5,264 nt of DNA from Candidatus Avipropionibacterium avicola (GTDB lineage: Bacteria; Actinomycetota; Actinomycetes; Propionibacteriales; Propionibacteriaceae). The notes beneath the pieces were generated by a model. The model did not search any database. It was not told the origin of the DNA and saw nothing but the letters and a program-made list of their open reading frames with translations. Of this stretch, positions 1 through 5,264 are shown one piece after another. Location of the stretch: NCBI GenBank assembly GCA_018715445.1, contig DVLP01000099.1, positions 1 through 5,264 of the forward strand, given 5' to 3'. A program made the position numbers and the translations under genes. Position 1 is the first letter of the stretch; every line of letters begins with the position of its first letter.

Positions 1-1246
1 TGGCCTCGGCCCTGGCCCCGGCCTCGAGTCGCTCCTGGAAGCGCTTCGACCCGGTCAGCAAGCCGATCCAGCGACCGGGGGTGTCACCGTCGAGGGTGCG
101 CCAGCCGAAGTCGTCATAGAGGTCACGGGCCGCGGTCATCATGTGCGTGGCGACCTCGATCGGTCGTACCGCCCGGGGATCGGTGATGTGGACCTGCACG
201 CCACAACACACTTCCCCCTCCCACTTGGAGAAGGTCGGGCTGAAGTAGGCCTCGCGGAACTGCACACCGGGCAACTCACGCTCATTGAGGTCGCGCGCCC
301 AGCGATGGTCGACATAGGGAGCCCCCATGAGCTCGAAGGGCCGGGTCGTGCCGCGCCCCTCGGACATGTTGACCGCCTCGAACATCCCGGTCCCGTAGTA
401 CAGCAGGGCGGTGTCGGAGGTCGGCATGTTCGGGCTCGGCATCACCCACGGCAGGCCGGTCTCGGCGAACACCTGCGAGGGATCCCACCCCTCGACCTCG
501 ACGACCTGCAGGTCCTGGAGTCGGCCGTCGGCCACGTCGGGCATGAGCTCACCGTCGAAGTAGCGGGCAACCTCACCGACGGTCATGCCGTGGGCCTGCA
601 GGATCTTGTCCTTGCCGACCCCGGAGGTGAAGCCGTCGGTCATCATCGTGCCGAAGGCCTTGCCACCGACCGGGTTCGGACGGTCCAGCACGATGAAGTC
701 CTTGTCGGTCCTCACCGCAGCGATCATCGCCTCGTACATGGTCCAGATGTAGGTGTAGAACCGGACGCCGACGTCCTGGATGTCGAAGACGACGGTGTCG
801 ATCCCCGACTCCTCGTAGAAGTCGGCGAACTTGTTGGCGTCGGCACCGTAGGCGTCATAAACGGTGACCCCGGTGCGTTCGTCGACGTAGGTCTCCTCGG
901 ACTCACCGGCCTGGGCGGCGCCACGGAAGCCGTGCTCGGGCCCGAAGACCGCTCCGATCTCCACCCTGGTGTGCATCTCGTCGACGATGCTCTGCAGCGT
1001 CGCGGTGAGCACCCCGGTCGGGTTGGTGATGATGCCGATCTTCCTGTCGGCGAAGACCGACCAGTCGTCGGCATGGGCGACATCGGCCCCGGTCCGTACG
1101 GTCCCGGCCTGGGCTGGTCCCGGTCGGGCGGCTGGTCCGGGTCGGGCGGCGTGGGCCGGGGAGGCCGGCAGGGTGGCACTCGCAGCGGCTGCTGCGGACA
1201 ACCCCACGCCGGCGAACATGGCTCGGCGGGAAACACCTGTGGTCAT
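1..1246 (-). CDS. namZ: DUF1343/NamZ-type exo-beta-N-acetylmuramidase, Tat-exported, 3' end beyond window
   Basis: This probably removes MurNAc from the non-reducing end of peptidoglycan fragments outside the cytoplasm (GH171, formerly DUF1343; the role is known from Bacillus subtilis NamZ). The frame is open from ATG 1246 to the left edge, giving 415 codons and no stop, so only a short C-terminal piece should be missing: characterised homologues are about 400 aa plus a leader. Family motifs seen are TNPTGV (74-79), FGPEHGFRG (101-109), FDIQDVGVRFYTY (154-166), DRPNPVGG (188-195), then MPSPNMPT and EGRGTTRPFE further on. The Glu in GPEHG (E104) is the likely catalytic acid by family knowledge. 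Residues 6-11 (SRRAMF) begin a Tat-like leader with a probable AHA cleavage site at 31-33, followed by a Pro/Gly/Ala linker. The start is supported by AAGGAG 8 nt upstream. It lies 13 bp behind the NagZ-type gene and is probably cotranscribed with it. An unusual CC pair precedes GVQVHITDP, where relatives usually have CGG. Confidence 0.9.
   Translation of the reverse strand, partial: MTTGVSRRAMFAGVGLSAAAAASATLPASPAHAARPGPAARPGPAQAGTVRTGADVAHADDWSVFADRKIGIITNPTGVLTATLQSIVDEMHTRVEIGAVFGPEHGFRGAAQAGESEETYVDERTGVTVYDAYGADANKFADFYEESGIDTVVFDIQDVGVRFYTYIWTMYEAMIAAVRTDKDFIVLDRPNPVGGKAFGTMMTDGFTSGVGKDKILQAHGMTVGEVARYFDGELMPDVADGRLQDLQVVEVEGWDPSQVFAETGLPWVMPSPNMPTSDTALLYYGTGMFEAVNMSEGRGTTRPFELMGAPYVDHRWARDLNERELPGVQFREAYFSPTFSKWEGEVCCGVQVHITDPRAVRPIEVATHMMTAARDLYDDFGWRTLDGDTPGRWIGLLTGSKRFQERLEAGARAEA
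1112..1147 (-). repeat. 18-bp tandem duplication encoding a Pro/Gly/Ala linker
   Basis: Two adjacent 18-bp copies (1112-1129 and 1130-1147) differ at one base. On the coding strand they give a duplicated RPGPA-type hexapeptide just after the predicted signal-peptide cleavage site of the NamZ-like protein (about residues 34-46). The period keeps the reading frame. It probably forms a flexible spacer between leader and catalytic domain. Confidence 0.8.
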
Positions 1247-1254
1247 GGACAATT

Positions 1255-1260
1255 CTCCTT
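1255..1260 (-). promoter_or_regulatory. Shine-Dalgarno site of the namZ-like gene, overlapping the nagZ stop
   Basis: On the minus strand AAGGAG lies 8 nt before ATG 1246. Its first A is the last base of the upstream TGA stop (1262-1260). Ribosomes ending the NagZ-type frame therefore stop on the next gene's binding site, which suggests translational coupling. It also fixes the NamZ start. Confidence 0.75.
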
Positions 1261-3104
1261 CACTGGTCGATCCCGGCACCGAGCTCGTAGAGCTCGACGT
1301 CGGGGTCATCGGTGTGGGGGATGCTCACCGGCAGCCGACCGGCGGCCAGGGTGTCACCGGCGAGCACCTTGGCCAGGGCCACCATCGACACCGGCTGGTA
1401 GCCGTAGGTGGCCAGATAGGTCTCGACGCCCTCCAGGGCAGCGATGTCGTACGGGGTCTTGACCGCCACCACGGCGACGGCCCGTCCGGCGTCCAGCAAC
1501 GCTGACACCAGCTTCTGCTGGGACGGCGCCGCGTCGGCCCCGTACGTCAGCACGACCGTGACCTCCGCCTCGGCGGACTCCTCGACCGCCTGGGTGATCT
1601 GGTCCGCGGAGGGGTCCGCACCGGTCGCGCGGGAGGTGGCCTCGTGGCCGTGCTCGGCCAGCGCTTCGGCGAGGGCGACGGTGGTCGTCTCACCCCAACC
1701 GGTCACGTACACCGATCCGGTCGGCAATGGCACCAACTCGGCATCGTCGAGGAGCAGGGTGATGCTGTGATCGGTGATCTGCTGGGCACTGTCACGGTGC
1801 TCTGCCGAGCCGACGGTTGCGACCACGGCATCCTCGTCGACCTGGAAGTCTCCGGTCAGGCCGCGGTCGTACTTCATGCCCAGGATCCGGGCGACCGACT
1901 CGTCGAGCCGTTCGGCGCTGATCCGACCGGACCGTACGGCGTCGAGCACGGCCTCGTACTGGACGTCGGCCGCGGGGGTCTGCAGCAGCACGTCGACGCC
2001 GGCCTCGATCGCACGAACCGCGACCTCGGCGTCGCCGTACTTCTCGCGCACCCCGGCCATCCCGAGTCCGTCGGTGACCACGACTCGGTCGAAGCCGAGC
2101 TCCTCGCGCAGCAGGCCGGTGATGATGTCCTTGCTCAACGTGGCGGGATCGCCACTGGGATCGAGCGCGGGGAAGTCGATGTGTGCGGTCATGATCGCGT
2201 CGATCCCGGCCTCGATCGCTGCCCGGAACGGGGGTGCGTCGATCTGCTCCCACTCCTCGCGGGAGTGGGTGATCACCGGGAATCCGGTGTGGGAGTCGAC
2301 GTCGGTGTCGCCATGGCCCGGGAAGTGCTTGGCGGTGGCGCTGACCTTGGCCCCTTGGAGTCCCTCGACCCCGGCGACGACGAGTTGGCTGACCAGCTCC
2401 GGATCGGAGGAGAAGCTCCGTACGCCGATCACCGGGTTCGCCGGGTTGATGTTGACGTCGGCATCGGGGGCGTAGTCGCAGGTGATGCCGATCGCGCGCA
2501 GCTCCTCCCCGGTGATGCGATAGGTCTCCCGGGTGAGCTCGGGGTCACGCGCGGCCCCCAGGGCCATCGCACCGGGGAACACTGTCGCCGGGGCGGGCAT
2601 CCGCGCCACCAGTCCGGTCTCCTGGTCGGTGGCGATGGTGAGCGGGATCTGCACCCGGGTGGGCAGGGACATCGCGGCCTGCTGCAGTCCGTTGGACAGA
2701 TGGGCCCCGGCCTGGGGGTCGGGCAGGTTGTCCGACCAGGTGAAGTAGATGACCCCTCCGAGGTGGTACTTGGCGACCACCTCGGCTCCGGTGGCGACCC
2801 CGTACGCCTCGGTGTTGCGGTCGTCCGGGGTGTCGGCATCGGCCCCGTAGACGTGCATCACGAAGAGCTGACCGACCTTCTGCTCGAGGCTCATCGCCGC
2901 GATCCGGGACTCGATCCAGCCTCGGCGCCGGCCCGGTCCTGCGGCTTCGGCGACCGACGGGATCGATCCGACCATGCCTGCTCCTGCTGCTCCCAGTCCC
3001 ATGCCCAGCAGCGTACGACGCGCCACGGGTGGGGTCCGGCCAAGGGGGGACGTCACCCCGTCACACACCGAGGAAGGATCTGTGGTCTGACCTGACGCGG
3101 GCAT
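1260..3104 (-). CDS. nagZ: Glycoside hydrolase family 3 beta-N-acetylhexosaminidase (NagZ type), Tat-exported
   Basis: This 614-aa protein probably cleaves terminal beta-GlcNAc from peptidoglycan fragments outside the cytoplasm. An open frame continues upstream to 3308, but ATG 3104 is chosen because AGGAGG stands 5 nt before it and a promoter lies just upstream. Residues 28-33 (ARRTLL), a hydrophobic stretch and AEA at 52-54 form a Tat-like leader with a long n-region. The GH3 barrel covers about 65-410. It has ATDQE (158-162), GVRSF (227-231), KHFPGHGD (259-266), the NagZ-specific DSH loop (D270, H272, the Asp-His acid/base dyad) and TDGLGM (344-349) with nucleophile D345. The DSH loop separates NagZ enzymes from beta-glucosidases. 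A second domain, about 440-600, matches the two-domain layout of B. subtilis NagZ. It heads an operon with the NamZ-type gene, whose product would take the MurNAc exposed after GlcNAc removal. Confidence 0.93.
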   Translation of the reverse strand: MPASGQTTDPSSVCDGVTSPLGRTPPVARRTLLGMGLGAAGAGMVGSIPSVAEAAGPGRRRGWIESRIAAMSLEQKVGQLFVMHVYGADADTPDDRNTEAYGVATGAEVVAKYHLGGVIYFTWSDNLPDPQAGAHLSNGLQQAAMSLPTRVQIPLTIATDQETGLVARMPAPATVFPGAMALGAARDPELTRETYRITGEELRAIGITCDYAPDADVNINPANPVIGVRSFSSDPELVSQLVVAGVEGLQGAKVSATAKHFPGHGDTDVDSHTGFPVITHSREEWEQIDAPPFRAAIEAGIDAIMTAHIDFPALDPSGDPATLSKDIITGLLREELGFDRVVVTDGLGMAGVREKYGDAEVAVRAIEAGVDVLLQTPAADVQYEAVLDAVRSGRISAERLDESVARILGMKYDRGLTGDFQVDEDAVVATVGSAEHRDSAQQITDHSITLLLDDAELVPLPTGSVYVTGWGETTTVALAEALAEHGHEATSRATGADPSADQITQAVEESAEAEVTVVLTYGADAAPSQQKLVSALLDAGRAVAVVAVKTPYDIAALEGVETYLATYGYQPVSMVALAKVLAGDTLAAGRLPVSIPHTDDPDVELYELGAGIDQ

Positions 3105-3109
3105 GGTCG

Positions 3110-3115
3110 CCTCCT
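3110..3115 (-). promoter_or_regulatory. Shine-Dalgarno site fixing the nagZ start
   Basis: On the minus strand a perfect AGGAGG is followed by CGACC and ATG 3104, a spacing of 5 nt. It argues against the longer frame from 3308, whose first 68 residues look like translated intergenic DNA and would overlap the divergent regulator gene. Confidence 0.85.
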
Positions 3116-3167
3116 GATGACCCGACGGTGGATGGGGCAACCCGACTGGGGGCAGCCGGACCGCTCG

Positions 3168-3196
3168 ACCGTATCCGCGGCCCCGTGCTGCGTCAA
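3168..3196 (-). promoter_or_regulatory. Sigma70-type promoter of the nagZ-namZ operon
   Basis: Reading the minus strand, TTGACG (3196-3191) and TACGGT (3173-3168) are separated by 17 bp, close to the -35/-10 consensus for a housekeeping sigma factor. Transcription would begin near 3161, giving a leader of about 57 nt that contains the AGGAGG site of the gene starting at 3104. Found by eye; no transcript data. Confidence 0.6.
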
Positions 3197-3232
3197 GGGC
3201 ATCTCTCCGCCCCCTCAGCCAGCCACTGTCCC

Positions 3233-3256
3233 ACGTAGTTGCACCGACTACTACGT
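3233..3256. promoter_or_regulatory. Inverted repeat overlapping the trmB-like promoter, possible operator
   Basis: ACGTAGT (3233-3239) is the exact reverse complement of ACTACGT (3250-3256), with 10 bp between. A nested alternative pairs GTAGT (3235-3239) with ACTAC (3247-3251). CACGTA (3232-3237), TACGTA (3252-3257) and TACGTG (3274-3279) form a series with centres 20 and 22 bp apart, about two helical turns each. The repeat covers the proposed -35 and spacer, a suitable place for autorepression by the TrmB-like protein. Binding itself is inferred. Confidence 0.45.
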
Positions 3257-3268
3257 ACGGTCTAGGGT
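3239..3268 (+). promoter_or_regulatory. Candidate promoter of the trmB-like/purA-like operon
   Basis: TAGGGT (3263-3268) fits the actinobacterial TANNNT -10 pattern. TTGCAC (3239-3244) lies 18 bp upstream as a weak -35. The predicted start is near 3275, at or just before GTG 3277/ATG 3280, and no Shine-Dalgarno site is present, so the mRNA may be leaderless. A second possible -10, TACGGT at 3256-3261, has no good -35. Confidence 0.45.
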
Positions 3269-3279
3269 GTCGGTACGTG

Positions 3280-4107
3280 ATGGAACGTCTGGTCGAACTC
3301 GGCCTCACCCAGTCCGAGGCCAGGACCTATCTGGCCCTGCTCCAACAGCCCGAAGCCACCGGCTACGAGCTCGCCAACGCCGCCGGGCTGCAGCGGGCCA
3401 ACGCCTATGCAGCCCTCAAGTCCTTGACCGACAAGGGTTTCGCGACCCAGTCGGGCGACACCCCGGCCCGTTTCGTCGCCGCCTCGCCCGAGCAGGCGTT
3501 GGGCCAGATCAAGCGCCGCACCCAACGCCGGGTCGACTCACTGGTCGCCGACCTGGCCCACCTCGCCGAACCGTCGGCGCGCACCACCTTCCACACCCTG
3601 CAGGGCACCGAGGCGATCATCCAACGCGTCGCCGCCCTGGTCGACGGGGCCCGTGATCGGGTGGCGGTCTGCTGCTGGTCGGAGGACCTCGACTGGTTGG
3701 CCGCTCCCCTCCGGGCGGCCTCCGCCTCGGGCTGCCAGGTGGTGGTCAACGTCTTCGGTGACAGTGACCTCGACGTCGGGGAGGTCTTCCAGCACGAAGA
3801 TCCCGACCGCACCGTCGGCGGTCACCTGCTGCTGGTCGCCATCGACCATCGGGTGGCCCTGGTCTCGACCCTGGAGCACCAACCGTCGGCGATCCAGACC
3901 GACCAGCCGGCCCTGTCCCGCGTGGTGGAGAAGCTGATCCGCCAGGAGGCCTACCTGGCAGCGATCTTCGAGCGTCACCACGACCTGCTGACCGAGAGCT
4001 TCGGGCCCCATCTGGTCGAGCTGCGCTCCCGGCTGTTGCCGGCCGACCAGGCCGATGAACTGGTGTCCATCGTCGGCTTCGGCGCCGATGACTTCACCGA
4101 TCTCTGA
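3280..4107 (+). CDS. TrmB-family transcriptional regulator
   Basis: This 275-aa cytoplasmic protein has the two-part TrmB layout. An N-terminal winged helix-turn-helix (about 1-68) begins MERLVELGLTQSEARTYLAL, with the recognition region around TGYELANAAGLQRANAYAALK (27-47). A charged helix (about 70-97) probably forms the dimer coiled coil. The C-terminal effector domain (about 104-250) has the family pattern GTEAIIQRV (109-117), a beta-rich centre, and a late helix RVVEKLIRQEAYLAAIFERH. In TrmB relatives this part senses a small ligand, often a sugar; the ligand here cannot be told. ATG 3280 is chosen; GTG 3277, directly in front, would add one residue. No Shine-Dalgarno site precedes either, which fits leaderless translation. 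It is 34 bp ahead of the synthetase-like gene on the same strand and divergent from the nagZ-type operon, so it may control either or both. Confidence 0.88.
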   Translation: MERLVELGLTQSEARTYLALLQQPEATGYELANAAGLQRANAYAALKSLTDKGFATQSGDTPARFVAASPEQALGQIKRRTQRRVDSLVADLAHLAEPSARTTFHTLQGTEAIIQRVAALVDGARDRVAVCCWSEDLDWLAAPLRAASASGCQVVVNVFGDSDLDVGEVFQHEDPDRTVGGHLLLVAIDHRVALVSTLEHQPSAIQTDQPALSRVVEKLIRQEAYLAAIFERHHDLLTESFGPHLVELRSRLLPADQADELVSIVGFGADDFTDL

Positions 4108-4129
4108 CCCGTCCCATCCCTGCTGCACC

Positions 4130-4134
4130 GGAGG
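4130..4134 (+). promoter_or_regulatory. Shine-Dalgarno site of the synthetase-like gene
   Basis: GGAGG lies 7 nt before ATG 4142, in the 34-bp gap after the regulator's TGA (4105-4107). It sets the start at 4142 rather than the in-frame ATG at 4055 inside the regulator gene. The protein then begins just before the conserved WGDSGKGK motif, as PurA proteins do. Confidence 0.8.
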
Positions 4135-4141
4135 TCCTGTC

Positions 4142-5158
4142 ATGCCCGCCACCATCATCGTCGACGCCTTCTGGGGCGATTCCGGCAAGGGAAAGGTGAC
4201 CGCCCACCTGTCCCGACTCACCGACGCCGGCCTCGCCGTACGGGCCGGGGTCGGCACGAACGCCGGGGCCAGCTTCACCCTCGACGACGACACCGTGGCC
4301 AAGCACCGCCAGGTCCCGACCGCCTGGGTGAACCCCCGCACCACCTTGGCCGTCGGGCCGGGCGTGCTGGTGCACCCCGACATCCTCGCCGAGGAGGTCG
4401 ACCGCTACGCCATCGCCGACCGTATCGTCGTCGACCCGCGGTGTGGGCTGATCACCGAGCAGGACCTGGCCGAGGACGCCGCCGACGAGTTCCTGCGTGA
4501 GGTCGTCGGCACCAGCGGCAGCGGCGTCGGCCCGGCCCGGGCCCGCTACGTCAACCGCAAGGCCCAACGGGTGGCCGACCTGACCACGGTCCCGGCCAGG
4601 GTCGCTGATGTGGCCGAGCTCGCCAACACCCGATCTGCAGCCGGCGAGACCGTACTGGTCGAGGGCGCCCAGGGCACACAGCTGTCCCTGTCGTTGAGCT
4701 TCGAGTATCCGTGCACCACCGTGAAGAACTGCACCTCGGCGGCCGCGATGGACGATGTCGGTCTCAACTGGCGCCAGGTCAGCAACGTCGTCCTGGTTGT
4801 CAAGGCCCTGCCGAGCCGGGTCGGTGAGGGACCCCTCCCCCACGAGATGAGCCACGCCGAAGCCGTACGACGAGGGATCGCCGAGTACGGCGTCAACACC
4901 GGTCGGCCGCGACGCAAGGCCAGCCGGATCGACGACGAGCTGTTGCGCTACGCGACGTTGGTCAACGGCCCGACCCAGGTCGCACTGACCTTCGCCGACC
5001 ACCTGGACCCGCGGGTCAAGGGCGTACGCCATCGGGACGGCCTGACCGACGAGGTCCGTGCCGTGATCGCCCAGGTCGAACGCATCACCGAAGCGCCGGT
5101 CACCATGGTGGACACCGGCCCGTACCTCAGCGACCTGGTCGACCTGCCCACGGACTGA
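4142..5158 (+). CDS. Adenylosuccinate synthetase-like (PurA-family) ligase, short form with altered active site
   Basis: PurA joins IMP and L-aspartate using GTP to make adenylosuccinate. This 338-aa protein clearly belongs to that family but is far shorter than bacterial PurA (about 430 aa), nearer the length of archaeal and phage PurZ forms. Aligned by eye to E. coli PurA, it keeps WGDxGKGK (11-18) with the catalytic Asp13, NAG (40-42), GTSGSGVGPA (123-132), R139 (E. coli R143), EGAQG (174-178, Q224), SRVGEGPLP (225-233), the aspartate-loop-like NTGRPRR (252-258, R303 and R305) and the guanine-reading Asp of LTFADHLD (D286, D333). It differs at key points: Ala43 in place of catalytic His41 (NAGA for NAGH), Ser14 for Glu14, Ser127 for Arg131, Pro256 for Arg304 and Phe284 for Lys331. 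It follows a TrmB-type regulator by 34 bp. Annotation pipelines would probably call it purA; a specialised paralogue with another substrate, or a non-ligase role, fits better. The family call is firm, the function is not. Confidence 0.85.
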   Translation: MPATIIVDAFWGDSGKGKVTAHLSRLTDAGLAVRAGVGTNAGASFTLDDDTVAKHRQVPTAWVNPRTTLAVGPGVLVHPDILAEEVDRYAIADRIVVDPRCGLITEQDLAEDAADEFLREVVGTSGSGVGPARARYVNRKAQRVADLTTVPARVADVAELANTRSAAGETVLVEGAQGTQLSLSLSFEYPCTTVKNCTSAAAMDDVGLNWRQVSNVVLVVKALPSRVGEGPLPHEMSHAEAVRRGIAEYGVNTGRPRRKASRIDDELLRYATLVNGPTQVALTFADHLDPRVKGVRHRDGLTDEVRAVIAQVERITEAPVTMVDTGPYLSDLVDLPTD

Positions 5159-5264
5159 CCTCCGGAGGTCCGCACACGATGGGTGAGGTCGCCCACGGGC
5201 TGGTAGCCGGATGTCCGCACACGGTGAGTGTCGTCCGCCCACGGGCTGGTTGGTCCGCCCAGCT
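5146..5264. repeat. Imperfect tandem repeat of about 45 bp, continuing past the window edge
   Basis: Units start with GCCCACGGRCTG at 5146, 5191 and 5237 (spacings 45 and 46 bp). Units 1 and 2 also share CCGGA and TCCGCACACG and match at roughly 35 of 45 positions by hand count. Unit 3 keeps the first 14 bases of unit 2, then seems to carry a deletion before the window ends. Unit 1 includes the last four codons and stop of the synthetase-like gene. The 106 bp after that stop hold no convincing gene; short open frames there simply translate the repeat. Confidence 0.7.
5157..5170. repeat. 14-bp perfect palindrome at the stop of the synthetase-like gene
   Basis: GACCTCCGGAGGTC reads the same on both strands and begins at the second base of the TGA stop. 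As RNA it could form only a 5-bp stem with a 4-nt loop, with no U-tract after it, so an intrinsic terminator is not supported. A protein-binding site is possible but unproven. Confidence 0.5.

Noticed and set aside
143..1462. Long plus-strand open frame (439 codons)
   Set aside because: It is antisense to the NamZ-type gene, whose minus-strand frame carries clear family motifs and a ribosome site. The plus-strand product is Gly/Val/Asp-rich, without recognisable motifs.
1644..3095. Long plus-strand open frame (483 codons) opposite the nagZ-type gene
   Set aside because: It mirrors GH3 codons in a high-GC gene, shows no domain pattern and has no convincing ribosome site.
3105..3308. N-terminal extension of the NagZ-type protein from 3308
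   Set aside because: It would cross the promoter region and the start of the divergent regulator. The AGGAGG site and Tat leader both point to ATG 3104.
4142..5158. Phage PurZ of a 2-aminoadenine (Z-genome) system
   Set aside because: The diagnostic Asp-to-Ser change is absent (Asp13 kept), and no phage, polymerase, dATPase or MazG-like gene is in the window.
5157..5170. Intrinsic terminator after the synthetase-like gene
   Set aside because: The possible stem is only 5 bp and no T-run follows.
4094..5242. Minus-strand open frame (382 codons) opposite the synthetase-like gene
   Set aside because: It is the antisense of a well-supported PurA-family frame. Its N-terminus is only the translated 45-bp repeat.
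5146..5264. CRISPR array
   Set aside because: The units are contiguous imperfect copies without unique spacers, overlap a coding end, and no cas genes are present.

Overview
The window is about two-thirds G+C by eye, with NNC/NNG-rich codons, Shine-Dalgarno sites of the AGGAG type, TANNNT-like -10 boxes and twin-arginine leaders. This suggests a high-GC Gram-positive bacterium (Actinobacteria). The sequence alone does not support a genus.

Layout: two divergent gene pairs share a 175-bp intergenic region (3105-3279). The leftward pair, on the minus strand, is a family 3 glycoside hydrolase of the NagZ type (3104 to 1260). It is followed 13 bp later by a DUF1343/NamZ-type protein (1246 to the left edge, where the window cuts it off). 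The NamZ-type frame has no stop inside the window; I found it by translating the minus strand from the start at 1246. Both proteins begin with Tat-like signal peptides. Together they look like an exported system that trims peptidoglycan glycan chains from their non-reducing ends, NagZ releasing GlcNAc and NamZ releasing MurNAc.

The rightward pair, on the plus strand, is a TrmB-family transcriptional regulator (3280-4107). It is followed 34 bp later by a short adenylosuccinate-synthetase-like protein (4142-5158, 338 aa). The synthetase keeps the fold signatures and several ligand residues of PurA. However, the position of the PurA catalytic His41 (NAGH) reads Ala (NAGA), and several other residues studied in E. 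coli PurA also differ. It is therefore probably not the housekeeping PurA. The most interesting hypothesis here is a regulated PurA-like ligase with altered chemistry or substrate.

The intergenic region holds a good minus-strand promoter (TTGACG-17 bp-TACGGT) and a weaker plus-strand promoter that would give a leaderless or nearly leaderless trmB-like mRNA. The plus-strand promoter is overlapped by an inverted repeat and spaced TACGTR boxes that could be an operator. After the synthetase, an imperfect repeat of about 45 bp starts inside the last codons of the gene and runs off the right edge. No RNA genes, insertion sequences, CRISPR arrays or convincing terminators were seen.
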